64,000 nt of DNA. It comes from Oreohelix idahoensis (lineage: Eukaryota > Mollusca > Gastropoda > Stylommatophora > Oreohelicidae). Made by a program: the position numbers and the translations under genes. Positions 11,255-22,963 of the stretch are shown one piece after another; positions within the stretch are counted from its first letter, which is position 1, and each line of letters starts with the position of its first letter. The DNA lies in assembly GCA_024509875.1 (NCBI GenBank), contig JAMPIV010012218.1:351001-415000 (forward strand), read 5' to 3'. The notes below the pieces were generated by a model that was not told the origin of the DNA, made no database searches, and worked only from the letters and a program-made list of their open reading frames with translations.

Positions 11255-13116
11255 ATATGTCATAGCACTCAGGCAGAAAATCATTGAAGCATGCAAATTA
11301 GCAACTTCTGCATCGGAATTTGCTAAAGAAAATGCAAGGCAATTTGAGAAATAAAAATAGATGCCTACGTCAACTTTGTCCTGGTGACAAAGCATTTTTA
11401 TTACTATCTACCAGGGAAAATAGACTTCTCATTGGATGGAAAGGTCCTTTTATGATTGTCTCTAAAATTTCTGATGTCGACTACGTTGTCGATATAGACG
11501 GAAAACATAAAACCTTTCATATAAACATGCTTACGGAATTTATTGAACGTCCAGAATACTTGCAACCTATCTTTCAAGCGACGGACGACACTCCAGTCCC
11601 TCGTGGTTATTACTCATCTCTGTCAGTCATACAGGATGAAGAATCTACTTTCTCGGACGTTAATCTTCCTCTTCCGATGATTCCACTTCATTCTATGGAA
11701 TCATGGTTAAACGTTGCTATTTCTCATAAATTGTCTACTGAGGAACAGCTACAAGTCTATTCCACATTACAGACATTTTAGGATGTTCGTACGGACATTC
11801 CTGGACACACATCAGTCATTAAGCATGACATTATACTTACTGACCATACTCCTATCAGGGTCAGACCATACCCTATCCCTATTCATTTCCAAACACAGGT
11901 CGAGAAAGAATTGGATGAAATGATACAGTTAGGGATAATTGAACCATCCAATTCGGCATACTCGTCGTCTATGGTTATTGTTCGAAAGAAAGACAATAAC
12001 ATACGCTTTTGCGTCGATTACTGTAAACTAAACCAAGTAACGAAATTCTATGCTGAACTTATGCCTCTATTGGATGAGCTACTTACTAGACTTTCTAACT
12101 CTCGGTTCTTCACCAAACTCGACTTGTCTAAAGGTTATTGGCAAGTTCCTCTAACGGAACGAGCCAAACCTCTCACTGCTTTCTCTACACCCAGGGGCTT
12201 GTTCCAATGGAACTTCATGCCTTTCGGCCTTATGAATGCCCCGGCTACATTCGTACGCATGATGCGTCGAATTCTTTCTCATCGTTCAGATGTTATTGCA
12301 TACTTGGACGATATCTGTCTTTTTAGTGATTCTTGGGAAGATCACTATTTGGGTTTATGTGAACTGCTGTCTACTCTACGCGAGCATAACTTGACAGCTA
12401 AACCCTCTAAAGCCTATGTTGGATTTAGTGAAATTTCTTTTCTTGGGCACCGTGTTGGTCATGGTCTCTTGAAGACAGAAGACCACAACACTTCTAAGAT
12501 ACTCAACATCACTATTCCTAAGACAAAGAAACAGATCCGTAGTCTCTTATGCCTAATACAGTTCTACGGAAGATTCATTCAGAATCTTTCTTCTATTACG
12601 GCACCATTCTCAACCCTATTGAAGAAAGGGTCTCCTAATGTGGTGCGCTGGTCACAAGAATGCCAATCTTCATTGGATCAGATTAAATCATTATTTTCAT
12701 CTCCTCCTATCTTAAGACTACCTACAGCTGATAAGACATTTGTTCTTCGTAGTGACGCCTCATCAACAGGGATCGGGGTGGCACTGATGCAAGAGTATTC
12801 AGACACTCTGCATCCTGTTATATATGTCTCGAGGAAACTGAATGCGGCAGAAAGGAATTATTCTCTTATAGACCGGGAATTGTTGGCTATGGTCTGGGCA
12901 ATTCTTAAACTGCAAAGATTCCTTCTCGGCGCGCATTTCATAGTAGAGACCGACCAAAAAGCTCTCACAGCTATGCAGAGTAAAGATTTGAAGAGTTCGA
13001 GATCCACTCGATATGCTATTGCTCTTCAACCTTTTCATTTCACGGTACGAGCTATCCGTGGGTCGGATAATGTGATGGCTGACATACTGTCACGATGCCC
13101 ACATGAATCTACTTAA
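11255..13116 (+). pseudogene. pol: Element A integrase C terminus, RT and RNase H
   Basis: The frame from about 11320 carries the integrase C-terminal GPF module (IGWKGPFMIVSKISDVDY, then HINML). One stop at 11779 precedes the RT. RT-RNase H is intact from 11911 (401 aa): D71 in KLDLSKGYW, the YLDD box at 131-134, FLGH at 177-180, then RNase H D282, E323, D348 and D391. The fold and motifs are Ty3/gypsy. The join to the upstream frame needs two small frame changes between about 11240 and 11335, which look like decay because C reads through the same part. It copies element RNA into DNA and degrades the RNA strand. Confidence 0.9.
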
Positions 13117-13985
13117 CTCTCATGTCTAGATCTCCTAATATGTATCCAGATTTATGACTGTACCTTACAATAACATACTTCTATAACATTTGTTGACACT
13201 TTATTTAAATTCATTGTTATGAATTGGCTGTTTTCTATCTCTGTTACCGTTCTTGGTATAACAGAGGAAGGTTTAGTTAACACGATATAAAGGTCGGAAA
13301 TTATTACGGCCACGTTTAACGATTAGAAATGTAATAGTGACTATGGTACATGATAACATTCTGAGAATTATGTCATTTGTATTGTTCTCAGCAAACCAGT
13401 CCTTTGTTCTGGAGTGATGCTACAGATTTATGTTGATGCATTTTGACTTCCATGCTGACTATTCGGATGCTGCTTACAAGCGACCTCCGGACAAGGCTTC
13501 GGAGATTATCGTCTATTAGTTAGACGGAAGATTTGTATAATCATATCTATGTAAAATTACTGTATAAATTTTGTATTGATCATCCATTAGATAATAATGA
13601 GTTTATGGAATTAGACTTTGAAAGATTTCTATGCTATGTGATATATAATGACATTCACTATATCTTCTCATATTGATATGATTTTTTTAAGATGTATGTA
13701 ATTTTTGTTAATATTGCCAGCACCATTGGGGTTTTTTGGAGTGGCACCTCCCCGGATATGTTTTATTTGGAGAATATATATTTTCTCTTGTCCTGTGAGA
13801 TATTTTTTTTGTTCTCACCAGACGCGCTATTGTGCGTCGATTGGGTCTGACATTATGTCGTTATAATTATGTTGATCCTTTCATCGGCGCATCATTCTTG
13901 CGTCGTGAGCTTGTTGTATCTTGCTCAATGATGTATATCCAAAAAAATGTGTTTCATTTTTTTCCCCGGGGAGGGTGCGGTAATC
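13117..13985 (+). other. Element A 3' untranslated region and polypurine tract
   Basis: Noncoding between RNase H and the 3' LTR. The purine-rich GGGGAGGGTGCGG at about 13968-13980, just before the LTR, is a likely polypurine tract for plus-strand DNA priming. Nothing else is recognised. Confidence 0.6.
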
Positions 13986-15443
13986 TGTTGCTGTCTATTT
14001 GGCATAATTGTTTAAGACATCAACCTGTTTAATTATTTTCATAGTCTAAGAAAGGGAACTGGTGATTTACGTTGGTGACAGGATTGATTCCTGGTTATCT
14101 TCCACTTGTCTTATGTTGACCTGTGTCTTAAATTGCTGTCATGTCTTAAGTTACTATTCACATGACCATATACGGAGTGGCTTTACCTCTCGCTTGAGAA
14201 ATGCCCTGGTCTTGTGTTTAAGTTTCGCTCAGGTCTGTGTTATTTGCACGTGCGCAAGGTTTTGGCGTAAAGACCGAGACTTCCGGTTTTAGAGTAGTGT
14301 ACCTTGGGCTTGTGATCGGACATGCCGGTCCGAAGATTCTCTCTGCCAAGTTTTGATGGGGAATTTAAAAGTTCTGTGAACGACTGATTTGTCACTCTTC
14401 CTTCTCCAAGTTATTCTTTATGCCAGGAATGGCAGTGTTGTGTTTTCCTTATGTTGTGAGGATTCTATAAAAGGTAACACAGACATTTTTTGATCTTTCG
14501 TTTGATTAGATCACAAAGGTACTTTCATTGTTTGTAGGCGACATAGTGAGTGAAGCTCACAATGATATATGATATAGTGCTCCAGTATGGGTGCACGTTG
14601 AAGAAACCAAGTCTAAGATGTTTTCTTGGATGAATAGAAGCCCAGAGAATTGACTACTTGAAGTCCGCAATGCAGGCGGGATGATTGGCAGAAATCTATG
14701 TACACAGAAACATATAAACAAACAGTAGTTACATGATTATCGAAGCCCGCTACCTGCGGCCTGATTCTGTCGCCATAAGAGGCCCGTTGTTACGGCCATT
14801 ATTCTTCACCAGAAGAAGTACCTGGCGTATGACGCCAGTAGAAGTCATTGACTTTTGCTAGACAATTGTATTGACTTTGTTAAATCTGGAACCGCCCTTT
14901 GCGTGCGGTATATTTGCTAAGGCATACCTGACGGGGCTCAGTCAGGGGTTTGAGTTTTGAGATGAACAGAACGTAAATTGTCAAGATAATCATATTAGCA
15001 TCTTATGTATGAGCTATTCAAGGTTTGTGATGCCAAGTGTTGACCACCATCAATACACATGTAATGTCCATGATCCATGTCCAATTGACTGTGTCGTCCA
15101 TCAGCGTACGTTTCGTAATAAATGTTTGAAAAGTCATCGAAGTTACCAACGTTACTGACTTCTACCTGTGGTTGTGTGAGTTTGAGTGAAGCTGTCTAAG
15201 AGCCTATACAACATTCGTGTTTGTCAGCACTTCTACCCACCATCTACTCACACCTATATGATCAACCACCTTCATTTACACCTACTTCACGCCTGTGACA
15301 CTGTATGGAGTTTGAGTGTGTGTCATCGTTACACCCTGTCATCGCCTCAACGCTTGATGACCCAGATACACGACCACATTCCACTGTCCAGGCACGACAT
15401 AACCTGATACCACAATACAACTCCTGTAAAACAGCCTTTTACA
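13986..15443 (+). repeat. Element A 3' LTR
   Basis: 1458 bp, same length as the 5' LTR, TG..CA ends, followed by ATAAC, the second TSD copy. TATA at 14466-14474, AATAAA at 15117-15122. Divergence from the 5' LTR is about 2%. Confidence 0.95.
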
Positions 15444-16146
15444 ATAACCTAGCAAATTCGGAAGCTAAAACACACTGTATTCCAGAATCGTTAAAGAGGC
15501 AGCTAAGACTTAAGCTAAGAAAGAACAGAGTTAGGATTCTGATTTTATATGACCGAACAAAACACGTCTCGGAACTCCTTCTGAACACTACAGCAAGGAA
15601 GATTTACCCTTTAATACGGAAACCAGACTTCTACAGAACCTACTCACAAAAGTCACGAAGGGACTATAGCTAGAAATAATACCCCTGACACGTGTTCGAG
15701 ATATCTTCATCAAGTTACCAAGACTATTCTACTGAGCAAGAAGTCTAGTTCCCAACTAGTTTTGGGTAAGTTGTAACACATACTTTATACTTTGAATTTG
15801 ACAGTTTGTACGTGCACGTGGTTGTAAAAGTCCATACGACGCTGGCAGTCTCAGCACATGAAAAGAGTATATTCATAAACCACCACAGCAAGCGCTGGTG
15901 AGTGCTTCATGCTAATTCTCACAAGGAAACAAATACAGAGCTAACATCAGTTTCCAAATGGAGCAGGCAGTGAGTGATGATCACATCAGCATGTGCATAG
16001 TTTATATTATCATTTTGTGAGTTATATGTACACTTAACCATGTTCATTCAGGCACATAGCGTTGTATTTGCCACTGCCCGGTCTCATGTTACCATTAAAT
16101 TACTTAAAAGATGATGGTGATTTTGCATTATATTCCATGAGTTATG

Positions 16147-16243
<97 letters not shown>

Positions 16244-16467
16244 GGGAGGTTAAACATTCAGAGAGAAAAAAACTGGCTGACGGACAGCAGGGAAGGCGCC
16301 TGTTTAATGTTAGGAAAACAGAGACTTAGCTGAGGCATTTGTTCTTTTTATTTTCCCTAAAGTTCGTAGTTCGACAATTAGTGCTACGAGTCTGTTATTC
16401 AGCAAACTGATTGTCGACATAAGAGAGCTACTTCTGATGGGCCTGTGAAGATACTCAGCACTGACAA
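15444..16467 (+). repeat. LTR-D copy 1, middle part, with (TA)n tract
   Basis: It aligns in order with 38780-39760 of the second LTR-D copy, for example the shared GTATATTCATAAACCAC and GAGGCATTTGTTCTTT blocks. A (TA)n tract at 16148-16241 lies where the 38-kb copy has only short sequence, so it expanded later. The 122-aa frame at 15305 is chance. Confidence 0.7.
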
Positions 16468-17261
16468 TGTAGCGGAAGGTTATTTAAAATTATTTATTAT
16501 GTAAGAGTATGCCAGTAAAGAGTTCTGACCTTACAAGTAATACCCCAGTCTTAGAAATAAGCACTGGTGTATTGTTATCATAACAATAGTCAGACTGTGA
16601 AAACCCTGGCCCAGTTGGTAAGAAGTAGTACCAGGATTTAAGGTGTCTCCTCCCTGTGACTATCTTATGATTACTTATATTCTAGGGGATAAGTAAAATG
16701 TACATTCACTGAACCCACAAAATGGAAGAAGTGAATAAATCCTCAGGTACAGTTAAAACAGTTTAATAATTACACTAATATTCTATTACTGCTAGTTGGA
16801 ACAGAGCATTGAAATATATAAATATATAGAAAATTAAGTCACACAATTACTATTATTGTCTGTTTAGACTTCAAGATCTTAAATAATAAAGTTACTGAAA
16901 TCACTGTTATTAGTCCTTTGAATTTAGGGATAACTGTCATCAGTTGACTGAGTTTCTGTATGGTTAATTATTATTTTCAACTATTGGCTGTTTCACATGT
17001 ATAGGTGGTCAGTGTCAAACAGGACACTTATCTTTCAACTTGACAATGCTGAAACTGAACTGTCCTTTGCTGATATCAGACTTGGTAGGCCCAACAGTAG
17101 GGATGCCAATGACCAGTTGAAGTTCACTCTTTGGGGTCCTGCACTTTTGTGGGATTGCCTCTGATGAACGACACAGGCTTCTGATACTGGACAGTCTGGT
17201 TTGAGTTATTTCATGGAACCTGAAACATCACATCAGCCTTTGCTAGTATCTGGCTAGACTT

Positions 17262-17497
17262 GTAGCTGACTAGCACAGATGTCAGACCAGTCAGTCATCA
17301 GATGTCACCGTTATACAATCATAGTAAGTAAGGACATCATTTCAGTGATATAGCATTAATATTAACATTTCAATTAAGTGTAACTGACTAGCACATAAGT
17401 CAGACTAGTCAGTCCTCAGGTGTCAAAGTTATACAGTCATAGCACGTAACATCATTTCAATGATACAGAATTAATATTAACATATCCGTAATACACC
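17262..17497. repeat. Two tandem 118-bp units
   Basis: Units start at 17262 and 17380 and share CTGACTAGCACA, GTCAGTC.TCAG.TGTCA and AATTAATATTAACAT blocks with about 15% difference. They lie within LTR-F. No function is visible. Confidence 0.8.
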
Positions 17498-17545
17498 TCA
17501 TCTGGTTTACTCTGCTCCTATACATCCTTTTCTGATCTATAACTT

Positions 17546-19204
17546 CTTCATAACCCTCCACTCCCAAAGGAGCATAGGCCTTCAACAAACACATGCCAAG
17601 TCCTCCTGTCCCGTGCCATCATCTCAAGTTCTTTCCATGTTCTTCTCATCATTTTCACCTCTGTTTCCAACTCTCTTCTCCATGTACTTCTTGGTCTTCC
17701 TCTGCCTCTCTTGCCCTGGGGGTTCCAGAACAAGGACTGACTTGTAATGCTATCAACAGGTTTCCTCAGTGTGTGTCCTATCCATCGCCATCGTCTTCTT
17801 CTCATCTCTTGTTCCACTGGCACTTGTCTAGTTCTTGTCATCAGTTCCACGTTGGTAACCTTGTCATACCATTTTAATCCCTCTATTCTACGCAAGCACC
17901 CATTTATGAAAGTCTGTAGCTTTTTGATTGTTGTCTTTGTTGTTCTCCATGTCTCTGAGCCATACAATAGGACTGACTTCACATTTGAGTTGAAGATTCT
18001 TATTTTCGTGTTGGATCTAATTTCTCTTGATCTCCATATATTTCCCAATGCAATGAAAGCTCCTCTTGCCTTTTGTATTCTTATTTTGATATCGCTGTCT
18101 GTCCCTCCAACTTTGTCTATATTACTGCCAAGATATGTGTATGATTCTACATCTTGAATTGGTGTTTCTTCAAGTTCAACCCTGTTATCATTACCTGCAT
18201 TTATTCTCATTATTTTTGTCTTTTCCCTGTGTATTTTCAGACCCAATTGCTGTGACCTCTCATCGAGTGTTTTCAATTTGTCCTGCATCTGATTACGGTT
18301 ATGGGATAGAAGAGCCAAGTCATCAGCAAAATCCAGATCATCCAACTGCTTAGTCAGAGTCCACTGGATTCCATTTCTGTTGTGTGTTGTCGATGATCTC
18401 ATAACCCAATCTATTGCCAGCAAGAAAAGAAATGGAGACAAGAGGCATCCCTTTCGCACTCCTGTTCTTATCCCAAACGGTTCTGTAAGCTGTCCTTCGT
18501 GAAGAACTCTGCATGTCATGTCTTCATATGTTTTCTTTATTAAATTAATGATCTTCAGGGGAACTCCATAATGCCTCATCAATTTCCAAAGTGATTCTCT
18601 GTCTACACTGTCAAATGCCTTTTCGTAGTCCACAAATCCGATGTATAGTGGTGAATTCCATTCCAGACTTTGTTCAACTATTATTCTCAAAGTGGCTATC
18701 TGGTCTGTACATGATCTGTTTTGTCGAAAACCTGCTTGTTCATCTCTCAGTTTCTTGTCTATGGACTCTTTTAATCTCTCAAGGATAATCCTGTTTAATA
18801 CTTTTCCTGGCACTGATAGTAACATTATTACTCTATAATTTGTGCACTCTTGTAAATTTCTCTTCTTAGGCAACTTAACCAGATATCCGTCCTTCCATTC
18901 TGCTGGTATCTCTTCCTTTTCCCAGACTTTACCAAGTAATTTATATAACATCTCTGTAGCCGTGTCGATATCTGCTTTGATGGCCTCTGCTGGAATGCCA
19001 TCAGGTCCAGACGCTTTTCCCTCTCTTAGAAGCTTTATGGCTTTCTTTATTTCTTCCTTCGTTGGTCTTTCACCGTTAATTTGTAGCTCTTCTTCTGCTG
19101 GCTGGATGTCCGGCGGGTTTTGTGGAGCTGGTCTATTGAGAAGGTCCCCAAAATATTCTGTCCACCTCTTCATTTGCTCTTGTATATTGCTGAGCAGTTT
19201 CCCA
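17546..19204 (-). mobile_element. 5'-truncated RTE-like LINE with 16-bp TSD
   Basis: The insert is 1659 bp, flanked by TTCTGATCTATAACTT at 17530-17545 and 19205-19220. The 3' end is on the left and shows no poly(A), only a GGGTTATGAAG-like end. The left part of the element (endonuclease) is missing, as usual for target-primed insertion. It sits in LTR-F and is the best-preserved LINE here. Confidence 0.88.
17548..19173 (-). CDS. LINE reverse transcriptase, endonuclease missing
   Basis: 541 aa open frame. RT motifs are in order: GPDGIPAEAIK (56-67), LPKKRNLQECTNYR (101-114), GFRQNRSCTDQI (148-159), YEKAFD (183-188), GVRKGCLLSP (238-247), the catalytic FADD box (282-285), and a C-terminal segment with RWRWIGHTLRKP and GKRGRGRPRSTW common in RTE-like LINEs. 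It would prime on nicked target DNA and copy element RNA. The reading frame is intact, but the N-terminal nuclease and the promoter are missing because of truncation, so it cannot act alone. The exact LINE clade is my inference from these motifs. Confidence 0.85.
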   Translation of the reverse strand: MKRWTEYFGDLLNRPAPQNPPDIQPAEEELQINGERPTKEEIKKAIKLLREGKASGPDGIPAEAIKADIDTATEMLYKLLGKVWEKEEIPAEWKDGYLVKLPKKRNLQECTNYRVIMLLSVPGKVLNRIILERLKESIDKKLRDEQAGFRQNRSCTDQIATLRIIVEQSLEWNSPLYIGFVDYEKAFDSVDRESLWKLMRHYGVPLKIINLIKKTYEDMTCRVLHEGQLTEPFGIRTGVRKGCLLSPFLFLLAIDWVMRSSTTHNRNGIQWTLTKQLDDLDFADDLALLSHNRNQMQDKLKTLDERSQQLGLKIHREKTKIMRINAGNDNRVELEETPIQDVESYTYLGSNIDKVGGTDSDIKIRIQKARGAFIALGNIWRSREIRSNTKIRIFNSNVKSVLLYGSETWRTTKTTIKKLQTFINGCLRRIEGLKWYDKVTNVELMTRTRQVPVEQEMRRRRWRWIGHTLRKPVDSITSQSLFWNPQGKRGRGRPRSTWRRELETEVKMMRRTWKELEMMARDRRTWHVFVEGLCSFGSGGL

Positions 19205-19339
19205 TTCTGATCTATAACTTGATCCTTCTAAATCATATCAAGTACAAATTCAAATACTGATGCTATTCTTAGCATCTACACAAAATTAATACATAAAATA
19301 AATAAAGTGAGTGACCACGTGATCAGGTTGCTTTCTACT

Positions 19340-19450
19340 GAAACTGGCTGTAGAACACTCCAGTTTACCAGCTGTAAATGGGTACACAGTTGTGCGCTCG
19401 AACTAGGGAAGGCAAAGGCAGCGAGGAAGGGGACTAGTCACCTTAACCTC
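19340..19450 (+). repeat. SINE-like short repeat, copy 1
   Basis: The blocks AGCTGTAAATGGGTAC, GGCAAAGGCAGCGA and GACTAGTCACC match, in inverted orientation, 62545-62655. It is a dispersed repeat shared by two distant places. Boundaries are unclear. It lies within LTR-F and could belong to it or be an insertion. Confidence 0.5.
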
Positions 19451-20642
19451 GTAAACGGGGATCTTCCATGAAGAAGTTTCTAACACTTCATTTCCCTATG
19501 ACATACACTTCATTTCCCTATGACAATCTCTGCCATGGGACTGCCTTTATCTTCGTAAGCGATAAAGCAATATGATAAATATATCTTCATTAGGCTGTGG
19601 GGCTATTTGTGATTAATTTTTGTACAAGCAACCATCATCCACAATGCACATGTTTAGATCATATTAAAAATACAATACATTATATCAATGACTATTATAC
19701 AGGCATATTTTGTGAATTCTATATGAACCTGAAATAACAAATATTATACACGGTAGTTATCATAATTTCGCTTACCCTCAGACTTCAGATACTGGACTTA
19801 AAAATGTTTCTGGCGATCCGCTCACAATTCATGGGTAGTAGCGAAACTCTGCCTCCAGTCTGTCTCAAACCTCTTTCGTCGTCTGTGTCTCAGTTTACCG
19901 ATACGCTATATATACGTATAGCGCGGACGTATCGGAGGGTACCGACGTCACAGCTTAAACCTAAGCCTGAAAAATCCTTCCCGAACAGTGATTTCAGCCG
20001 ATCTGTGCGTCGACTGAAATTTTGCCTTTCTCATTCTCGGCATATATAATATCCATATTGTTCCATCTTATCTAGTTTTATACAGTTGATAATTCTCTAC
20101 CTTCCTATCCATGTAATTTCCCAAACTGTTATTTGTTGATTTTAATATTTAGAACAGAAGTGGGTTTACATGCTTTTCCGCGTAACTGTGGGCAGCCGAA
20201 ATACGCATATATCTCCGTAAATGAGAACTTCCTACCGTTCCTTCTATTATGCAGTTATACACAATCCTTCTCTGTACTGAAATGTAAAATCCTTTTCATA
20301 CTGATTCCCTTCTGCTTTTATTTATCCTTGGCGATTTCCTCTGTCTGATACACATTTCGCTGATACGCCGCCATTTTGAAAGCGGTCAATCGATCGTTGA
20401 CGGGTTTATAAATCTAACTGAACCCGTTTGCAATGACTTGAAACCATTTTGCGACAGACAAGAGGAGAGGTTACCCCCTGTGCCCTTCGCACAGGACGTG
20501 CCCCTTATCACAGAGAGACGATTTTCAGCTAATTGCTTATTAAACAGGCCACAGCAACGAACATTTACCTTCCATCAAGTATCGATGACGATAACATAAT
20601 CTTTTTGTACCCCATCGAAACATAACCTTGTTTAATTTTAGC

Positions 20643-20875
20643 TGTTACATAATCTTCTTCTTCTTCTTCCGTCCTTAGCCACCGACCGTCAAAGCAGTCA
20701 GTGGCCATTACGCCTAGTGGCGTCTTAGGGCAACAGCAGATAGGTTTTCTTCGCCATTGTTTCCCATCACGCCTATTGGCGTCTTTAGGGCAACGGCATA
20801 TCAATCCATTTGCTGTTGTTTCCGTAATCGAAGTGACTGGCAAACGGGTGATCAGCCTGTTGGTTGTTACATAAT
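20643..20875 (-). mobile_element. SINE-like element copy 2, with 11-bp TSD
   Basis: The insert is 20654-20864 (211 bp) between TGTTACATAAT at 20643-20653 and 20865-20875. It has the same ends and same internal duplicated module as the copy at 609-824, with few differences. The (GAA)n tail is shorter. It sits in the LTR-D copy. Confidence 0.82.
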
Positions 20876-20978
20876 AATTGATCCTTAATTTTGTTATATG
20901 TTGTTTTACAAGTTCCTAGTTGAATCAGTTATTATAGATAGGCGTGCACACTTATGAATCCATACATTTATATATATA

Positions 20979-22511
20979 CTGAAGCACATTAAAAACGCAC
21001 CACTATTATATATGCTGATGCCAAGAAGCTGGAAACAAAAATGTGGGAATGGATTTTCACGTGTTTGTCATGAGGTAGAGAGCGAATGGCTGCTGGAATG
21101 GAAAGTGCATGATTCAACCCACGGGTTTGTGTACAGACTACATGAAAACAATGAAAGTTACACGTGCAACACGATTCACAACGGCTATGACCCTGAAAAT
21201 GTGTACGCGTTGTGGCAGTATGCTCGGTATAAAAAGGAAGTTGAGACAAAACACCCAGTACATGTGCTTGAAATGCCATAACTATCTGAAAACGACCGCC
21301 AACGAGCCATTGGTATGTTGGAGACCGGAATGAGCTCGCGGGCCATTGCCAGAAGGATGAATTGCCACCACAGCACTATTGTACGTCTCAATGAACGTTA
21401 CGGAATCACCGGCAGTGCCCGGGATAGACTTCGGAGGGGCCAATCACGAGTTACTACCCCTGCGCAAGATCGTCATATTGTGCTGAATCACCTAAGGAAT
21501 CGTTCTCTCCCGGCAAGTTAAACATCAAGAGAAATAGTGGGTAGACGTGGGCAAGTCTCTCGAATGACAGTCATACGACGACTCAGAGATACAGGCATTT
21601 CTGCAAGACGACCTTATGTTGGGCCAAACTTGACTCACAGACATCGTCAGCAGCGCCTGCAATGGGCAGAGCAACATGTCAGATGGACTAGACTGCAGTG
21701 GAATGCTGTCCTATTCACAGACGAGAGCGGATTCAACATATCCTTTGCTGATGGACGTATGCGGATTTGGCGACGGTGGGGAGAGCGCTTTGTAGATTGC
21801 TCTGTTCGTCAGCACAACCGATTTGGAGGTGGCAGTATTCACATTTGGGGAGTATTCAGTTTTCACCATTGCTTGCCTCTTCACGTCTTCAGTGGAAATG
21901 TTAATGCTGTGACATATCGAGATGAGGTTCTGGATGCATTGGTTGCTCCTGCGTTCACAAATTATCCAGACTTGCAGCTTCTCCAGCAGGATAACGCACG
22001 TGCGCACACCGCATGCATTACGCAGCAATATCTACAGCAGCAGAACATTATGACGATTTATTGGCCTTCCCTATCACCAGACATGTCCCCTATAGAACAT
22101 CTGTGGGACGAGCTTGGACGCAGAGTCTACAGGCAAGGTTCTCCAGCTAATCTGCAACAGCTCGAAGCTGCTCTTACACGTGAATGGGACTTGATTCCCC
22201 GGAATTTCCTTCAGAGACTTGTGCGTTCCATGCGGAGCAGCTGCCAAGCTTGTTTGCAAGCACACGGTGGACATACCAGATACTGAGGATAGTGTGAATG
22301 AATTTTTTTATTGGTTGCATTTTTGGTTTTCTCCCTTGCCTGCACAGAATGCAATGAATTTCATAACAATCAAATGTACAAATTAATGACCAGCATGGAT
22401 TCATAGGAAAATGAATAAAGATTCCAAATATGTAAACTTGTAAACACTTATATTTACATTTCACACTCTGTTCCTTGATTATACAGGTGGTGCATTTTTA
22501 ATGGGCTTCAG
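20979..22511 (+). mobile_element. Tc1-type DNA transposon, copy 1
   Basis: 1533 bp, with inverted ends CTGAAGCACATTAAAAACGC on the left and the matching CTTCAG end on the right (two mismatches), flanked by TA dinucleotides at 20977-20978 and 22512-22513. It encodes one DD34E transposase. The right side is followed by a long (TA)n tract. Copy 2 at 42597-44670 has the same length once its nested LINE is removed. Confidence 0.92.
21273..22286 (+). pseudogene. Tc1 transposase, two stops
   Basis: The start is ATG at 21273, matching copy 2 (MPRLSENDRQRAIGML). An N-terminal paired-type helix-turn-helix (SSRAIARRMNCHHSTIVRLN) is followed by the DDE core: D of FTDES, D of QQDNARAH and E of SPIEHLWDEL, the last two separated by 34 residues. 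Stops at 21279 and 21519 interrupt the DNA-binding part. In copy 2 these codons are CGA and CAA. The frame is otherwise continuous to 22286. A working copy would cut and paste between TA sites. Confidence 0.9.
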
Positions 22512-22515
22512 TATA

Positions 22516-22627
<112 letters not shown>

Positions 22628-22963
22628 CTATAGAGCCAATAATTATAAGAATAAAAATTTTACTTTTAATTCAGTTTGGGGCTTGTACGAGCTACATTAT
22701 ATTGTATAATAAGTCTTCACAAAAGGCAGCGAATAGATAAAATTTAACATTGTTAAGACACATTCAGTATTGTTCTTGACTTCTTAAATATCTTGTGAAA
22801 ACTCCCTCGACATAGAAGCATCATCATCCTTCTTTCTGGATCTATGCCAAGACCAATCTTGTGCGAAGGTAGATACGTTTGAAGACCCACAATAGATACT
22901 CCAGGTGTTCGCAAATGTTGGACCATCACTGCAGAGCAAAGGGAAGGCAACCTGATACACATG

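Larger units (their letters stand above)
5341..15443 (+). mobile_element. Element A: full-length Gmr1-like Ty3/gypsy retrotransposon
   Basis: This 10,103-bp element has two 1458-bp LTRs and a perfect 5-bp TSD, ATAAC, at 5336-5340 and 15444-15448. The internal order is gag (8136), protease (about 9935), integrase (10418), reverse transcriptase (11911), RNase H (to 13116). Integrase before RT is the Ty1/copia order, but the RT and RNase H are clearly Ty3/gypsy, as known for the Gmr1 group. Coding regions hold at least seven in-frame stops and three frame changes. The LTRs differ at 27 of 1458 positions by my count, so the insertion is fairly young. It landed inside the LTR-D copy. Confidence 0.93.
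16468..20456 (+). repeat. Orphan LTR-F nested in LTR-D, ~2.3 kb
   Basis: It starts TGTAGCGGAAGG at 16468 and ends TTTTGCGACA at 20456, flanked by GACAA at 16463-16467 and 20457-20461. LTR-D homology stops and restarts exactly there. Removing the LINE at 17546-19204 with one TSD leaves about 2314 bp. TG..CA ends with a 5-bp TSD and no coding region suggest a solo LTR of a family with long LTRs. A DNA transposon of the TGT..ACA kind is the alternative. Confidence 0.65.

Noticed and set aside
16062..16329. Tyr-Ile repeat proteins (also at 22501, 57384, 63707)
   Set aside because: They are translations of (TA)n tracts on either strand.
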